From assembly GCA_018896395.1 (NCBI GenBank), contig JAHIMN010000086.1:1-13676 (forward strand): DNA of 13,676 bases, given 5' to 3'. The notes below the pieces were generated by a model that saw nothing but the letters and a program-made list of their open reading frames with translations, was not told the origin of the DNA and made no database searches. This stretch comes from Verrucomicrobiota bacterium. Its GTDB lineage: Bacteria; Verrucomicrobiota; Kiritimatiellia; JAAZAB01. The position numbers and the translations under genes were made by a program. This document shows positions 5,940 to 12,495 of the stretch, piece after piece; position 1 is the first letter of the stretch; each line of letters starts with the position of its first letter.

Positions 5940-6703
5940 TTGGATTCACCTCCCGTTTGCTTCGCGGGGTCCAAGGTCAGGCTGGCCGGTGAAATCAAAG
6001 GGCCGTTTTCCGGGTTTTCGATATATTTGCGCAACAACCAGTGCCGTTGGAGCCCCTCGATCAGCACCTGCGTCGAGCGCATGGTGTCCTGGGCCTGGAT
6101 CAAAAGGCCGGGGACATCCTCGTGCAACAGGACTTCGCTCGCCTGCAAAGTTTTGCGGGTTTGCACCGTGAGCGCCGGCAGTTCGTCGAGCACGGCGTTC
6201 ACTTTATCCAATGCCGGCAGTAGCTTGGCGCGGAGTTCTTCCAGAACCTGCAAGGCTATCTTTGTAATGTCCTTGTCGAGTGTGCAGACAATCGTGCTGT
6301 TGTCGGGCATCAGCGGGAACTGGCGGTTACCGATGGATATATCCACGAATGAATCGCCGGCCACGATCAGCGTTTTTTTCACCACGGCCACGGAGTTCGT
6401 GCGCACAAAGCCGTGGAAATTAGCCTTCAGCTCGAAGGTAGCCTCGATTGTGCCTTCCGTGGTGGGGTGGATGCGGATGACACTGCCGGCAACGGTATCA
6501 CGGATTCTAACCTCCGAACCTTTTTTCAGCCCGTAGGTTCCTTCTTCGGCCGGAAACACGGCATGGAGCCGGAACTTGGGCTCAAACAGGCCCTGGGCGC
6601 GGCCTGCCAGGAAGATACCTGCGATCAGCACGGCGATCGCGAGCAGCACAAAGGCGCCGGTGATTTCGTTGACAAAGCGAAACTTGAATGTTTTGTCCAG
6701 CAT
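5936..6703 (-). CDS. mlaD: MlaD-family MCE-domain protein (phospholipid transporter periplasmic subunit)
   Basis: The protein is 255 aa. One N-terminal membrane helix (about residues 16-36, GAFVLLAIAVLIAGIFLAG) is followed by an MCE domain (about 40-120) with the typical GLKKGSEVRIRDTVAGSV segment, equivalent to the GLxxGsxVxxxGvxVG signature of the family, and VDISIG. The C-terminal half (about 145-220) is a long helical region. MlaD-type subunits form a hexameric ring in the periplasm that binds and channels phospholipid between the inner-membrane permease and periplasmic partners. GGAGG (6712-6716) lies 8 nt before the ATG. The gene starts 35 nt after the ABC-like gene and its stop overlaps the lipoprotein start by 4 nt, indicating coupled translation. 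The family is clear; the exact substrate is inferred from the family. Confidence 0.92.
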   Translation of the reverse strand: MLDKTFKFRFVNEITGAFVLLAIAVLIAGIFLAGRAQGLFEPKFRLHAVFPAEEGTYGLKKGSEVRIRDTVAGSVIRIHPTTEGTIEATFELKANFHGFVRTNSVAVVKKTLIVAGDSFVDISIGNRQFPLMPDNSTIVCTLDKDITKIALQVLEELRAKLLPALDKVNAVLDELPALTVQTRKTLQASEVLLHEDVPGLLIQAQDTMRSTQVLIEGLQRHWLLRKYIENPENGPLISPASLTLDPAKQTGGESK

Positions 6704-6738
6704 ACGTCATTCCTCCCCGGCTAACGCCGGCCAAGATA

Positions 6739-7437
6739 TTATCCGTTTTCCATTTTCACCAAGTTCAATCCCCGCGTGGCATACCGCGCGGCAGGCGGCA
6801 GTTCCGGGTGCCGTCCGATCCGGTCATTATCGGTCAGCCACAGCACGGTCGCCTTCCGCGCGCAGGCTTCCTGCACGGCGCCGAGCAGGCGCCGTAAGTG
6901 TTCAAGGGGTACGCCCTGCATGGGGCGTTCAAGCAGTACCAGCAAGGGGCACCCGAGGAAGCCCCGGATCCATTCGGCGCGCCGTAAATCCCGGGGCGCT
7001 ACCAGGGCCGGCCGGATCTTAGGCAATTCGTTCAGGCCGAAGGTGCGGGCCAGCGCCTCGGCCTCAGCCAGGATTTCCGCGTCCGGCCGCCGGGTATGGT
7101 GCCGTTGAGCCAGGGTCACGTTTTCGTTCACGTTTAAATTACTGATCCAGCCGTGGCCGTCGAAGACCCGGCCAATCTGCGCGCGCCGCTGTAACACCTG
7201 CTCCGGGAGCATGGCGGTCCACGCCTCGCCCTGGAACAGAACGTGACCTTCCGCGGGACAAAGCAATCCCGTTGCCAGGTCGGCGAGCGGTAATTGCTCA
7301 TTGCCCGGCGCCACCTGGATGAGGGTCAGTGTACCTGGGCCAAACCGTGCGCTGACATGGCTCAGGCCGGCGTGTTCCCGCGCCGCCGCCGTGATCGTCA
7401 CGTCCATGAATTCCAGAATGGGATCGTTTGCGTTCAT
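6739..7437 (-). CDS. Degenerate ABC ATPase-like subunit of the Mla-like transporter (predicted pseudo-ATPase)
   Basis: The protein is 232 aa, with the length and layout of an MlaF-type nucleotide-binding domain: the beta strand before the P-loop, LATGLLCPAEGHVLFQGE after it, QIGRVFDGHGWISNLNVNENVTL at the Q-loop, a helical domain and a Walker B-like strand. But each catalytic motif is altered. Walker A GxxGxGKS reads VAPGNEQL (42-49; Lys to Gln, Ser to Leu). The Q-loop Gln is Asp93. The LSGG signature reads VAPR (146-149). Walker B DE reads ER (170-171). The switch His region reads TDND (202-205). No stop or frameshift is present, so it is not a conventional pseudogene. It lies between the permease and MCE genes, where MlaF belongs. 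It may be a structural or regulatory subunit. There is no strong ribosome site; AGGTG is 13 nt upstream. Confidence 0.85.
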   Translation of the reverse strand: MNANDPILEFMDVTITAAAREHAGLSHVSARFGPGTLTLIQVAPGNEQLPLADLATGLLCPAEGHVLFQGEAWTAMLPEQVLQRRAQIGRVFDGHGWISNLNVNENVTLAQRHHTRRPDAEILAEAEALARTFGLNELPKIRPALVAPRDLRRAEWIRGFLGCPLLVLLERPMQGVPLEHLRRLLGAVQEACARKATVLWLTDNDRIGRHPELPPAARYATRGLNLVKMENG

Positions 7438-7504
7438 TTTTAATACGGTACACCTGCGAGCAAATCATTTTATCGCGCAAAGGCGCGCAGCATTGATCCC
7501 AAGG

Positions 7505-7573
7505 TTGTCATTCCCGCGCAAGCGGGAATCCAGAGTAGAAAGACTGGATTCCGGGTCAAGCCCGGAATGACAA
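7505..7573. repeat. Palindromic intergenic repeat (MITE/REP-like) with 10-bp terminal inverted repeats
   Basis: The ends are perfect 10-bp inverted repeats, TTGTCATTCC (7505-7514) and GGAATGACAA (7564-7573). Inside are two perfect 8-bp hairpins, ATTCCCGC-GCAA-GCGGGAAT (7510-7529) and ATTCCGGG-TCAAG-CCCGGAAT (7548-7568), and an AATCCAG/CTGGATT pair. This matches the widespread class of intergenic palindromes reading GTCATTCCCGC...GCGGGAATCCAG that is found in many bacterial phyla. No transposase is present. Confidence 0.88.
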
Positions 7574-7603
7574 TCAAAGAAAAAAAGACTTTTGACGCAC
7601 CCA

Positions 7604-7631
7604 CTCTGACCTCTGACATCTGATTTCTGGC
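7604..7631 (-). repeat. Degenerate heptad array, NCAGANN on the minus strand
   Basis: On the plus strand the units are CTCTGAC, CTCTGAC, ATCTGAT and TTCTGGC in exact 7-nt phase. Read on the minus strand they are GCCAGAA, ATCAGAT, GTCAGAG, GTCAGAG, sharing a CAGA core. The same core in 7-nt phase recurs at 12405-12432 and 13664-13676. Confidence 0.7.
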
Positions 7632-7643
7632 GCTCTGTTCTTC

Positions 7644-8432
7644 TCAGATATACGTCAGCACCGAAACAATGGCCGAAATAATGAAGAGCGCCGCAATGGA
7701 GCGTACGACCGCCCGCGTGGCGACCTGCGGTACCTCCGTAATGGAATAGCGCACGCTGAGGCCCTCCATGATGCAAATGCCCGCCGTGAACAGGCCGGGA
7801 ACCAGGGTCTTGGCCAGCAGGTTGTACACATCTGCCGGGTGCAGGCCTTTCAAGACGGTATTCATGAAAATCACCGGGTCCGTGGCGCCGACGCCGAAGA
7901 GAACGCCAAAAGCGTAACCGCTGACAAACGCGACGATGGTAAACCAGATGGTCAGGCAGAAAACGGAAAGGGCAAATGCCAAAGCCCGCGGGATGGCCAG
8001 ATAGAGCAGGGCATCCAGTCCCTGGGCCTCCAGCACCTTGATCTCGCCGAACACTTTCATGTTGGCCATCTCGACGGCGATGGCCGTGCCACTACGCCCG
8101 ATGACAATGAAATTAACCAGGAGTGGCGCGACTTCGCGGAGGATTACCGCAATCAGCACGGAACCGAGCATCGCGGACTGGCCGGCCTTGCCCAGCCAGA
8201 CTTGGGCCTGCACGACGACCGAGATGCCGGTCAGAAACGCCACCAGGGACACAAAACGCAGGGCCTCAACGCCCGTGAACAGGACCTGGCGCACGAACAC
8301 CGCGCGGGTGGTACGCGGCCAGTGCCGCGGCCGGGTTGCTTGCCCGAGGATGCTGCCCAGCACGGCAAACAGCTGCGTGGTCTCCCGCATTCGGGTGATG
8401 GTGTATTGGCCAATCGTCCCGCTGAATGTCAT
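7644..8432 (-). CDS. mlaE: MlaE-family ABC transporter permease
   Basis: The protein is 262 aa, the normal MlaE/YrbE length. About five hydrophobic segments are visible, and the family core REVAPLLVNFIVIGRSGTAIAVEMANMKVFGEIKVLEAQGLD (about residues 99-140) matches the conserved EVAP...GR.GSA...E...M...EQIDAL block of MlaE permeases. MlaE dimers form the inner-membrane core that exchanges phospholipid with the MlaD ring and couples to the MlaF ATPase. The ATG lies 6 nt after the epimerase stop without its own Shine-Dalgarno, suggesting translational coupling. The family residues that contact the coupling ATPase look kept, so an active ATPase may still be needed from elsewhere. The next gene is a degenerate ABC subunit. 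Confidence 0.93.
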   Translation of the reverse strand: MTFSGTIGQYTITRMRETTQLFAVLGSILGQATRPRHWPRTTRAVFVRQVLFTGVEALRFVSLVAFLTGISVVVQAQVWLGKAGQSAMLGSVLIAVILREVAPLLVNFIVIGRSGTAIAVEMANMKVFGEIKVLEAQGLDALLYLAIPRALAFALSVFCLTIWFTIVAFVSGYAFGVLFGVGATDPVIFMNTVLKGLHPADVYNLLAKTLVPGLFTAGICIMEGLSVRYSITEVPQVATRAVVRSIAALFIISAIVSVLTYI

Positions 8433-8438
8433 GGGTAT

Positions 8439-9338
8439 TTACCGGTAGGGCGGTAGGCGCAATTCCGTCCGAATATTGTTGATTATCTTCATCATGCGTC
8501 GGCCGTACGCGACGTATATTTCGGTGGCGTCCAGACTATGCTGGGAGTTCGGATCGTGGAAAACCGTGCCGAGATGCGGTTCGATGGAAAAGCCGCCGTC
8601 ATAGCCGCGCGAGAAAAGGTCCTTTATGATTTTGGGAATGTCGCCGTGGCCTTCCCCCGGATAAGTGAAGATTGCCTTGTTGGCGGTCTTGTCCCAGATA
8701 CCATCCTTGATATGAATATAGGCGACGTGCTCGCGGACATGCTCGTAAAATTCCCATGAAGATTGCTTGGGATAGGGTTTGGGTTTACTGCGGTCAGCGC
8801 TGGCTACCGGATTGCCGGTATCATAGACCAGTTTCAATCCCGGCACGTTTTCCAGGAGCTTCAACGTGAATTGCCAGCCCATCCCGCCGTAATTCATGCA
8901 GTTCTCGTGCAGGGCCGTGAGCCCGGCGTCCGCAAACATCCGCTGGATTTCACGGACCCGCTTGAACCGTTCCGCCTCCATCTGATCTTCGCCGTCGCGC
9001 ACGGCAAAACTCATGATACGCACCAGACGAGTGCCCAGCTTCTGCATGCGCGGAATCGAGCGGCGAACTTCCGCCAGCGAGCGATCGAACGGCTCGTCAA
9101 TTTTCTGGCTCCAGTTGCCGATGGCGGAGCCGAAACAATTGATGCGCACGCCGGCGGCTTCCAGCTTGCCGGCAAGCCGGTCAAAGGCCGCGTCGGAAAT
9201 GTCGTGGATCCAGCCGACAGGGAAATCATCGACTTGGACATTCCGGGATTCAATATCGTGCCAGCCAAGCTCCTTCGTCACCCGGGTCTGGATATCCAAA
9301 GAGGCGCCTGCTTCATCCGCAAAACCGGTCATGTACAT
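8439..9338 (-). CDS. Sugar-phosphate isomerase/epimerase, xylose-isomerase-like TIM barrel
   Basis: The protein is 299 aa from the ATG at 9338, chosen because GGAGG (9346-9350) lies 7 nt upstream; the longer frame to 9362 would overlap this site. It belongs to the AP-endonuclease-2/xylose-isomerase-like TIM-barrel family. The four expected divalent-metal ligands can be placed: Glu145 (ALHENC), Asp173 (VYDTGNP), His209 (YIHIKD) and Glu253 (FSIEPH). These enzymes isomerise or epimerise sugars, inositols or related keto compounds; the substrate cannot be read from sequence. Full-length with no signal peptide, so probably cytoplasmic. It heads the operon with the lipid-transport genes, 6 nt before the permease, an odd functional pairing that may only reflect shared transcription. 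Confidence 0.9.
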   Translation of the reverse strand: MYMTGFADEAGASLDIQTRVTKELGWHDIESRNVQVDDFPVGWIHDISDAAFDRLAGKLEAAGVRINCFGSAIGNWSQKIDEPFDRSLAEVRRSIPRMQKLGTRLVRIMSFAVRDGEDQMEAERFKRVREIQRMFADAGLTALHENCMNYGGMGWQFTLKLLENVPGLKLVYDTGNPVASADRSKPKPYPKQSSWEFYEHVREHVAYIHIKDGIWDKTANKAIFTYPGEGHGDIPKIIKDLFSRGYDGGFSIEPHLGTVFHDPNSQHSLDATEIYVAYGRRMMKIINNIRTELRLPPYR

Positions 9339-9345
9339 TGTGGTT

Positions 9346-9350
9346 CCTCC
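9346..9350 (-). promoter_or_regulatory. Ribosome binding site setting the epimerase start at 9338
   Basis: On the minus strand GGAGG is followed by AACCACA and then ATG. This spacing of 7 nt is near optimal and makes the inner ATG the likely start rather than the one 24 nt upstream, for which no such site is visible. Confidence 0.75.
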
Positions 9351-9383
9351 GTGGCGATTCAAGGAAAATTTACAGATGCGTCC

Positions 9384-9412
9384 TTAATAGCAAAGCGTTC
9401 CGCCAGCGTCAA
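9384..9412 (-). promoter_or_regulatory. Sigma70-like extended -10 promoter for the epimerase-Mla operon
   Basis: On the minus strand TTGACG (9412-9407) is separated by exactly 17 nt from TATTAA (9389-9384), which is preceded by TGC, an extended -10 motif. The -35 matches five of six consensus bases and the -10 four of six. Transcription would begin near 9377, leaving about 38 nt of leader before the start at 9338, containing the GGAGG. Two more TTGACG words lie upstream (9445-9450 and 9455-9460 on this strand), 10 nt apart. Confidence 0.6.
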
Positions 9413-9539
9413 CGGCGAACCATACCGCGCGTACCTGCTACGGCCGTCAAAGGTCGTCAAAACTCTACAAATCACTGACCGACCCCTTGGGCTCCTACTT
9501 TAGTTGGGGGCCGATTCTGCTTTAGTTTACACGCTCGTG
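9413..9539. other. Intergenic region between the oxidoreductase end and the epimerase promoter
   Basis: No gene is seen. On the minus strand a 7-bp stem CGGCCCC/GGGGTCG (one G-U pair, about 20-nt loop, about 9475-9515) follows the oxidoreductase stop, but without a T-run it is a poor terminator. Direct TTGACG words at 9445-9450 and 9455-9460 could belong to a regulator site for the downstream promoter. Confidence 0.4.
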
Positions 9540-12338
9540 CTATCTCCAGGCCAGCTTGTCGGCCAGCCACCGGGCGCAGCGGCGGACATAGCCCCGCGGG
9601 TCGTCGAGGTATTTCTCCAGCAGATCCCGCCGGTTGGTGCCAAGGGCGTGGAGCGACTCGGCTGCGGCGAGTTCGAGCTTCCACAAGGAGTTCTCGGTCA
9701 CAGGGGTAATTCCGCCACAGCTCACCTGCAAAGAAGTAATGACGCCTGGGATGTCCTTACGCTTCAGCAACTTCTCAATTACGGAAGCGGATGATCGCAC
9801 GCCTATGCGTCCAAGCGCCCGTACGGCGAGCGTCAAGGCGCGGATGTCAGCGGTCTTGTCATCAAGTATCTTTTCGATCTGCGGGACAGCCTCCTTCTGC
9901 CCTGCCATGCCCAATAGGGCGACGGCGAATTTCCAGGCGTCGGTCTGCCTGTGAGCCGGCCCGTTGGTCTTGATATTTTTCCGCTCTTCAACGCATCGCA
10001 GAAGCTCGGGGAAAGCTTCCTGCCTTCCAGCCAGCGCCAGCTCCACGGCGGCGCTGAACCGCTCCTTGGGATCGCCGGATTCAAGCCGCGCAGGTGCATT
10101 CTTTTCGGCGACGGACGACTCGGCGATCATCCTGACGACGGGCGAGTGCGCGCTGGCCAAAGACCGCCCAAGTTTTTTAGCGAACAGTTCCTTGGGCTTC
10201 CACGTCTCACAGTGATATCCGCTTTCCGCATTAGACAAGGCGCCTGTCTCGCAAAGCTTTTTCTGCAAACACCCGACAGCGATACCGCGGGGCGTGGTCT
10301 TGTTTTTTACGGCGATTGCCGCCGCGATGCCGGCCACCTCGCCCAACCGCTGCATGTCGCGCTGCATGCGGAGCTGGTAGTGGGCGTCGTTGTCCATCGA
10401 CATCGCCCGGCAGGCCACGAGCACCCCCTCCACGGATTTCGGCAACATAGAGCGGTATGGTATCTCGCTGCCAATCAGCGTTGGCCAATTGCCGAGCCCC
10501 CAGACCCACAGCATGACCTCGTCGCTTTCATTCTCATAGTCAAACGCATGGTTGTCGAGGTGTGAATAGGAGTACGCCACGACATCCGGGAACTCGGCGC
10601 AGGCGATCTCGTCGAACAGGCTCAGGCGATAGTCGCCAACGATCTGGCGGCTGTTGCGCAGCCCGATGATGGGGGCAATGTACAGCAGGCGGTTCTTCTC
10701 GTCATACTTGTCCCGCAGATACGCGAGAATTCCCTCCCGGCGGGCTCGCGACAAATCCCACGGATCCGTCGGATCGCAATAGCCGGCGTCGAAGTTGTAG
10801 TGGCGCAGCCCGTCATCAGCCAGAAACCCCGAGGGCTGTGAGTATGCGTGGGCCAGGCTGTCGGTTGGGCGGCCAAAGGTGTAGTCGGCGCCGGCAAGGG
10901 CGGCCACGTCGCCGTCCCCCGTGCAATCCACGACCACGTCGGCGGCGCAGCGCCGCTGCCCCTCGGTGTCGGCCAGAATGACAGACCGTACTCTCCGCGT
11001 CGGAGCATCCGTCTCCTTCGCCGGCAGGTCGGAAGGCAGCGGTTCCGTCTCGACGCCGCAAACCAACGCCTCGAAGATGGTTCTCACGCCAGCCTCGTCG
11101 CACAGCCGCTGCAAAACAACCTTCTTGACTTCCGGCTGAAAACCGCCAACCGCTTTGCCACCCGAGAAAAGTGGAGTGAGCTCCTCGACGCGGGCGTCCA
11201 CCTCGTCCTGCAATCCACCTTTGACGCCATGGTAGTATGAATGGATGGCGCCGCCCGTGCCGATGCCGCCAAGACAAGTTGACGCTTCCACAAGAAGCGT
11301 GTCGGCTCCATTCCGCGCGGAGGCGATCGCGGCCAGCGCCCCCGCGGTCCCGCCGCCGCAGACAACCACGTCGGCCTTCTCGTCGGGCGGCTGGATAATG
11401 GAGGCGACATCGCCTGCGATCTTCTTTCCGCTCAGCGACTTGAGCGCTTTAGACACTTCCGCTCCCGCCCGTTCGCCAACGCCAATCCTGTCGGCGATCA
11501 GCCCCGACCGGTCCTCGAACGAGAACACCGGCTCATGCCATGGACCGCTGGCGAACAGATTGTCAAAACCTGTGACGCGGGCCGACGACTCACGACCAGG
11601 CAGGCTCCATCGTTCCAATGGTAGAACGGCGTTCGCCGCGGTGGCGACCATGGCGTTTCTCAGCGCGGGCACCTCGGCGCGGAGAACCCGCAACACGTCA
11701 GGCATCATACCGCGGGCAGCGGCCACGCCCCCCGACTCGCAAGGAAAGTCGATCTGCGCCTCGCCCTTCCAGATTCCCTTTTTAAGAAGCATCGCCCGCC
11801 CACCGGTGGATATTTTGGCGGGAAGCCGAGCCGTGTCGTCCGCAAACGCCATAAGAAAACTGTAGGCAGACTTGTCCGACACCGGCTTCACCAATTCCGT
11901 GCCGTTCATCCGCAGAAGAATGCCGTTTTCGGAGGTGTCGACGAAAGCCCGACCGCCAACCTCGAACTGACCCGATTTTCCCGCGAGGATCAGGGAGCCA
12001 ACGTTTCGTTCCGAACGGCGGACGCCCACGAGATTGACGTAATGCAGAAAATCCACACACTTCTCCTTCAGCATTTTGGCAAGCGTGATCTCGGCGATCG
12101 GGGCATCAATCCTTCCACCGCGCATGCCGCCGACCGTCTCCAGCCTCGAACCGAACTCGTCGCCAAAAGCGGACCGTCCTCTGCCGAGCTCGAGATTGAG
12201 ACACCATCCCGCCTCCCAGCCGGGCGAAGGCCGTGGCTCCACAACAAGGACTCTTTTCCCAGCAGACGCCAGAAAACACGCTGTCCCCACCCCCCGGAAC
12301 CCTCCGCCATACACCACGACGTCATATGCTCTTTCCAT
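9540..12338 (-). CDS. Tandem FAD-dependent oxidoreductase with C-terminal HEAT repeats
   Basis: The protein is 932 aa. Residues about 1-300 form a first flavin domain with VVVYGGGFRGVG (8-19) and a VVEP ending; residues about 320-680 form a second, more typical FAD_oxidored domain with VVVCGGGTAGALAA, a LLVEAS strand, CLGGIGTGG, VVDCTGDGDVAALAGA and a C-terminal VACRAMSMDNDAHYQLRMQ segment. About 750-932 is alpha-helical HEAT-like repeat (AVPQIEKILDDKTADIRALTLAVRALGRIG and similar). The first half repeats the order of the second but its DTSENG is eroded relative to DCTGDGD, suggesting duplication and divergence. FAD_oxidored proteins are common in PVC bacteria, often with uncharacterised substrates. 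GGGAGA (12345-12350) lies 6 nt before the ATG. No signal peptide is seen. It stands alone between RmuC and the epimerase. The substrate is not inferable. Confidence 0.87.
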   Translation of the reverse strand: MERAYDVVVYGGGFRGVGTACFLASAGKRVLVVEPRPSPGWEAGWCLNLELGRGRSAFGDEFGSRLETVGGMRGGRIDAPIAEITLAKMLKEKCVDFLHYVNLVGVRRSERNVGSLILAGKSGQFEVGGRAFVDTSENGILLRMNGTELVKPVSDKSAYSFLMAFADDTARLPAKISTGGRAMLLKKGIWKGEAQIDFPCESGGVAAARGMMPDVLRVLRAEVPALRNAMVATAANAVLPLERWSLPGRESSARVTGFDNLFASGPWHEPVFSFEDRSGLIADRIGVGERAGAEVSKALKSLSGKKIAGDVASIIQPPDEKADVVVCGGGTAGALAAIASARNGADTLLVEASTCLGGIGTGGAIHSYYHGVKGGLQDEVDARVEELTPLFSGGKAVGGFQPEVKKVVLQRLCDEAGVRTIFEALVCGVETEPLPSDLPAKETDAPTRRVRSVILADTEGQRRCAADVVVDCTGDGDVAALAGADYTFGRPTDSLAHAYSQPSGFLADDGLRHYNFDAGYCDPTDPWDLSRARREGILAYLRDKYDEKNRLLYIAPIIGLRNSRQIVGDYRLSLFDEIACAEFPDVVAYSYSHLDNHAFDYENESDEVMLWVWGLGNWPTLIGSEIPYRSMLPKSVEGVLVACRAMSMDNDAHYQLRMQRDMQRLGEVAGIAAAIAVKNKTTPRGIAVGCLQKKLCETGALSNAESGYHCETWKPKELFAKKLGRSLASAHSPVVRMIAESSVAEKNAPARLESGDPKERFSAAVELALAGRQEAFPELLRCVEERKNIKTNGPAHRQTDAWKFAVALLGMAGQKEAVPQIEKILDDKTADIRALTLAVRALGRIGVRSSASVIEKLLKRKDIPGVITSLQVSCGGITPVTENSLWKLELAAAESLHALGTNRRDLLEKYLDDPRGYVRRCARWLADKLAWR

Positions 12339-12495
12339 ACACCATCTCCCGCATGCGGTTATTCAGAATTATTTGAAGGCATTTTGTAACTGCTCACAAG
12401 TAGTCAGAAAACAGAATACAGAATCCAGAACGAAATGCCCGTGCGTATGCCATCCGGAAGACAGAATTCCGAATGCTGACTCCTTCCGAGAGCCG
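12339..12495. other. Intergenic region with CAGA heptads and an imperfect palindrome
   Basis: Between rmuC and the oxidoreductase gene no coding sequence is supported. It contains a CAGANNN heptad array (12405-12432), a further degenerate stretch in 7-nt steps (CAGAATT, CCGAATG, CTGACTC at 12462-12482), and an imperfect palindrome CATCCGGAA/TTCCGAATG (12451-12475, one mismatch) downstream of rmuC without a T-run. A perfect 10-nt palindrome CCGCATGCGG (12348-12357) touches the oxidoreductase ribosome site. No clear promoter pair was found. Confidence 0.5.
12405..12432 (+). repeat. Degenerate heptad array, CAGANNN x4
   Basis: Four 7-mers in exact phase: CAGAAAA, CAGAATA, CAGAATC, CAGAACG. Only the last three positions vary. 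The core is the same as in the minus-strand reading of 7604-7631 and in the pair at the window end. Confidence 0.8.

Larger units (their letters stand above)
7438..7643. other. Intra-operon gap with palindromic repeat and heptad array
   Basis: This 206-nt gap between the permease and the ABC-like gene holds no gene. Nearly all of its recognisable content is repeat: a palindromic element at 7505-7573 and a 7-nt-period array at 7604-7631. Because the other gaps in this gene set are short or negative, the repeats were probably inserted into a once compact operon. Whether transcription passes through is unknown. Confidence 0.6.

Noticed and set aside
6739..7437. ABC-like gene as a frameshifted pseudogene
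   Set aside because: The frame is intact over the normal length, with conserved spacing of the degraded motifs and coding-like composition; a simple frameshift would not change only catalytic residues.
8409..8418. Perfect 10-nt palindrome ATTGGCCAAT in the permease gene as an operator
   Set aside because: It lies inside the coding region, and a 10-nt palindrome is expected by chance in a window of this size.
9339..9362. Longer epimerase start at 9362
   Set aside because: The extra eight codons contain the GGAGG of the inner ATG and do not resemble the family N-terminus, which begins with the first barrel strand.
8763..9503. 246-codon plus-strand open frame opposite the epimerase gene
   Set aside because: It is the complement of an enzyme gene with all metal ligands intact and runs through its promoter; no family features.
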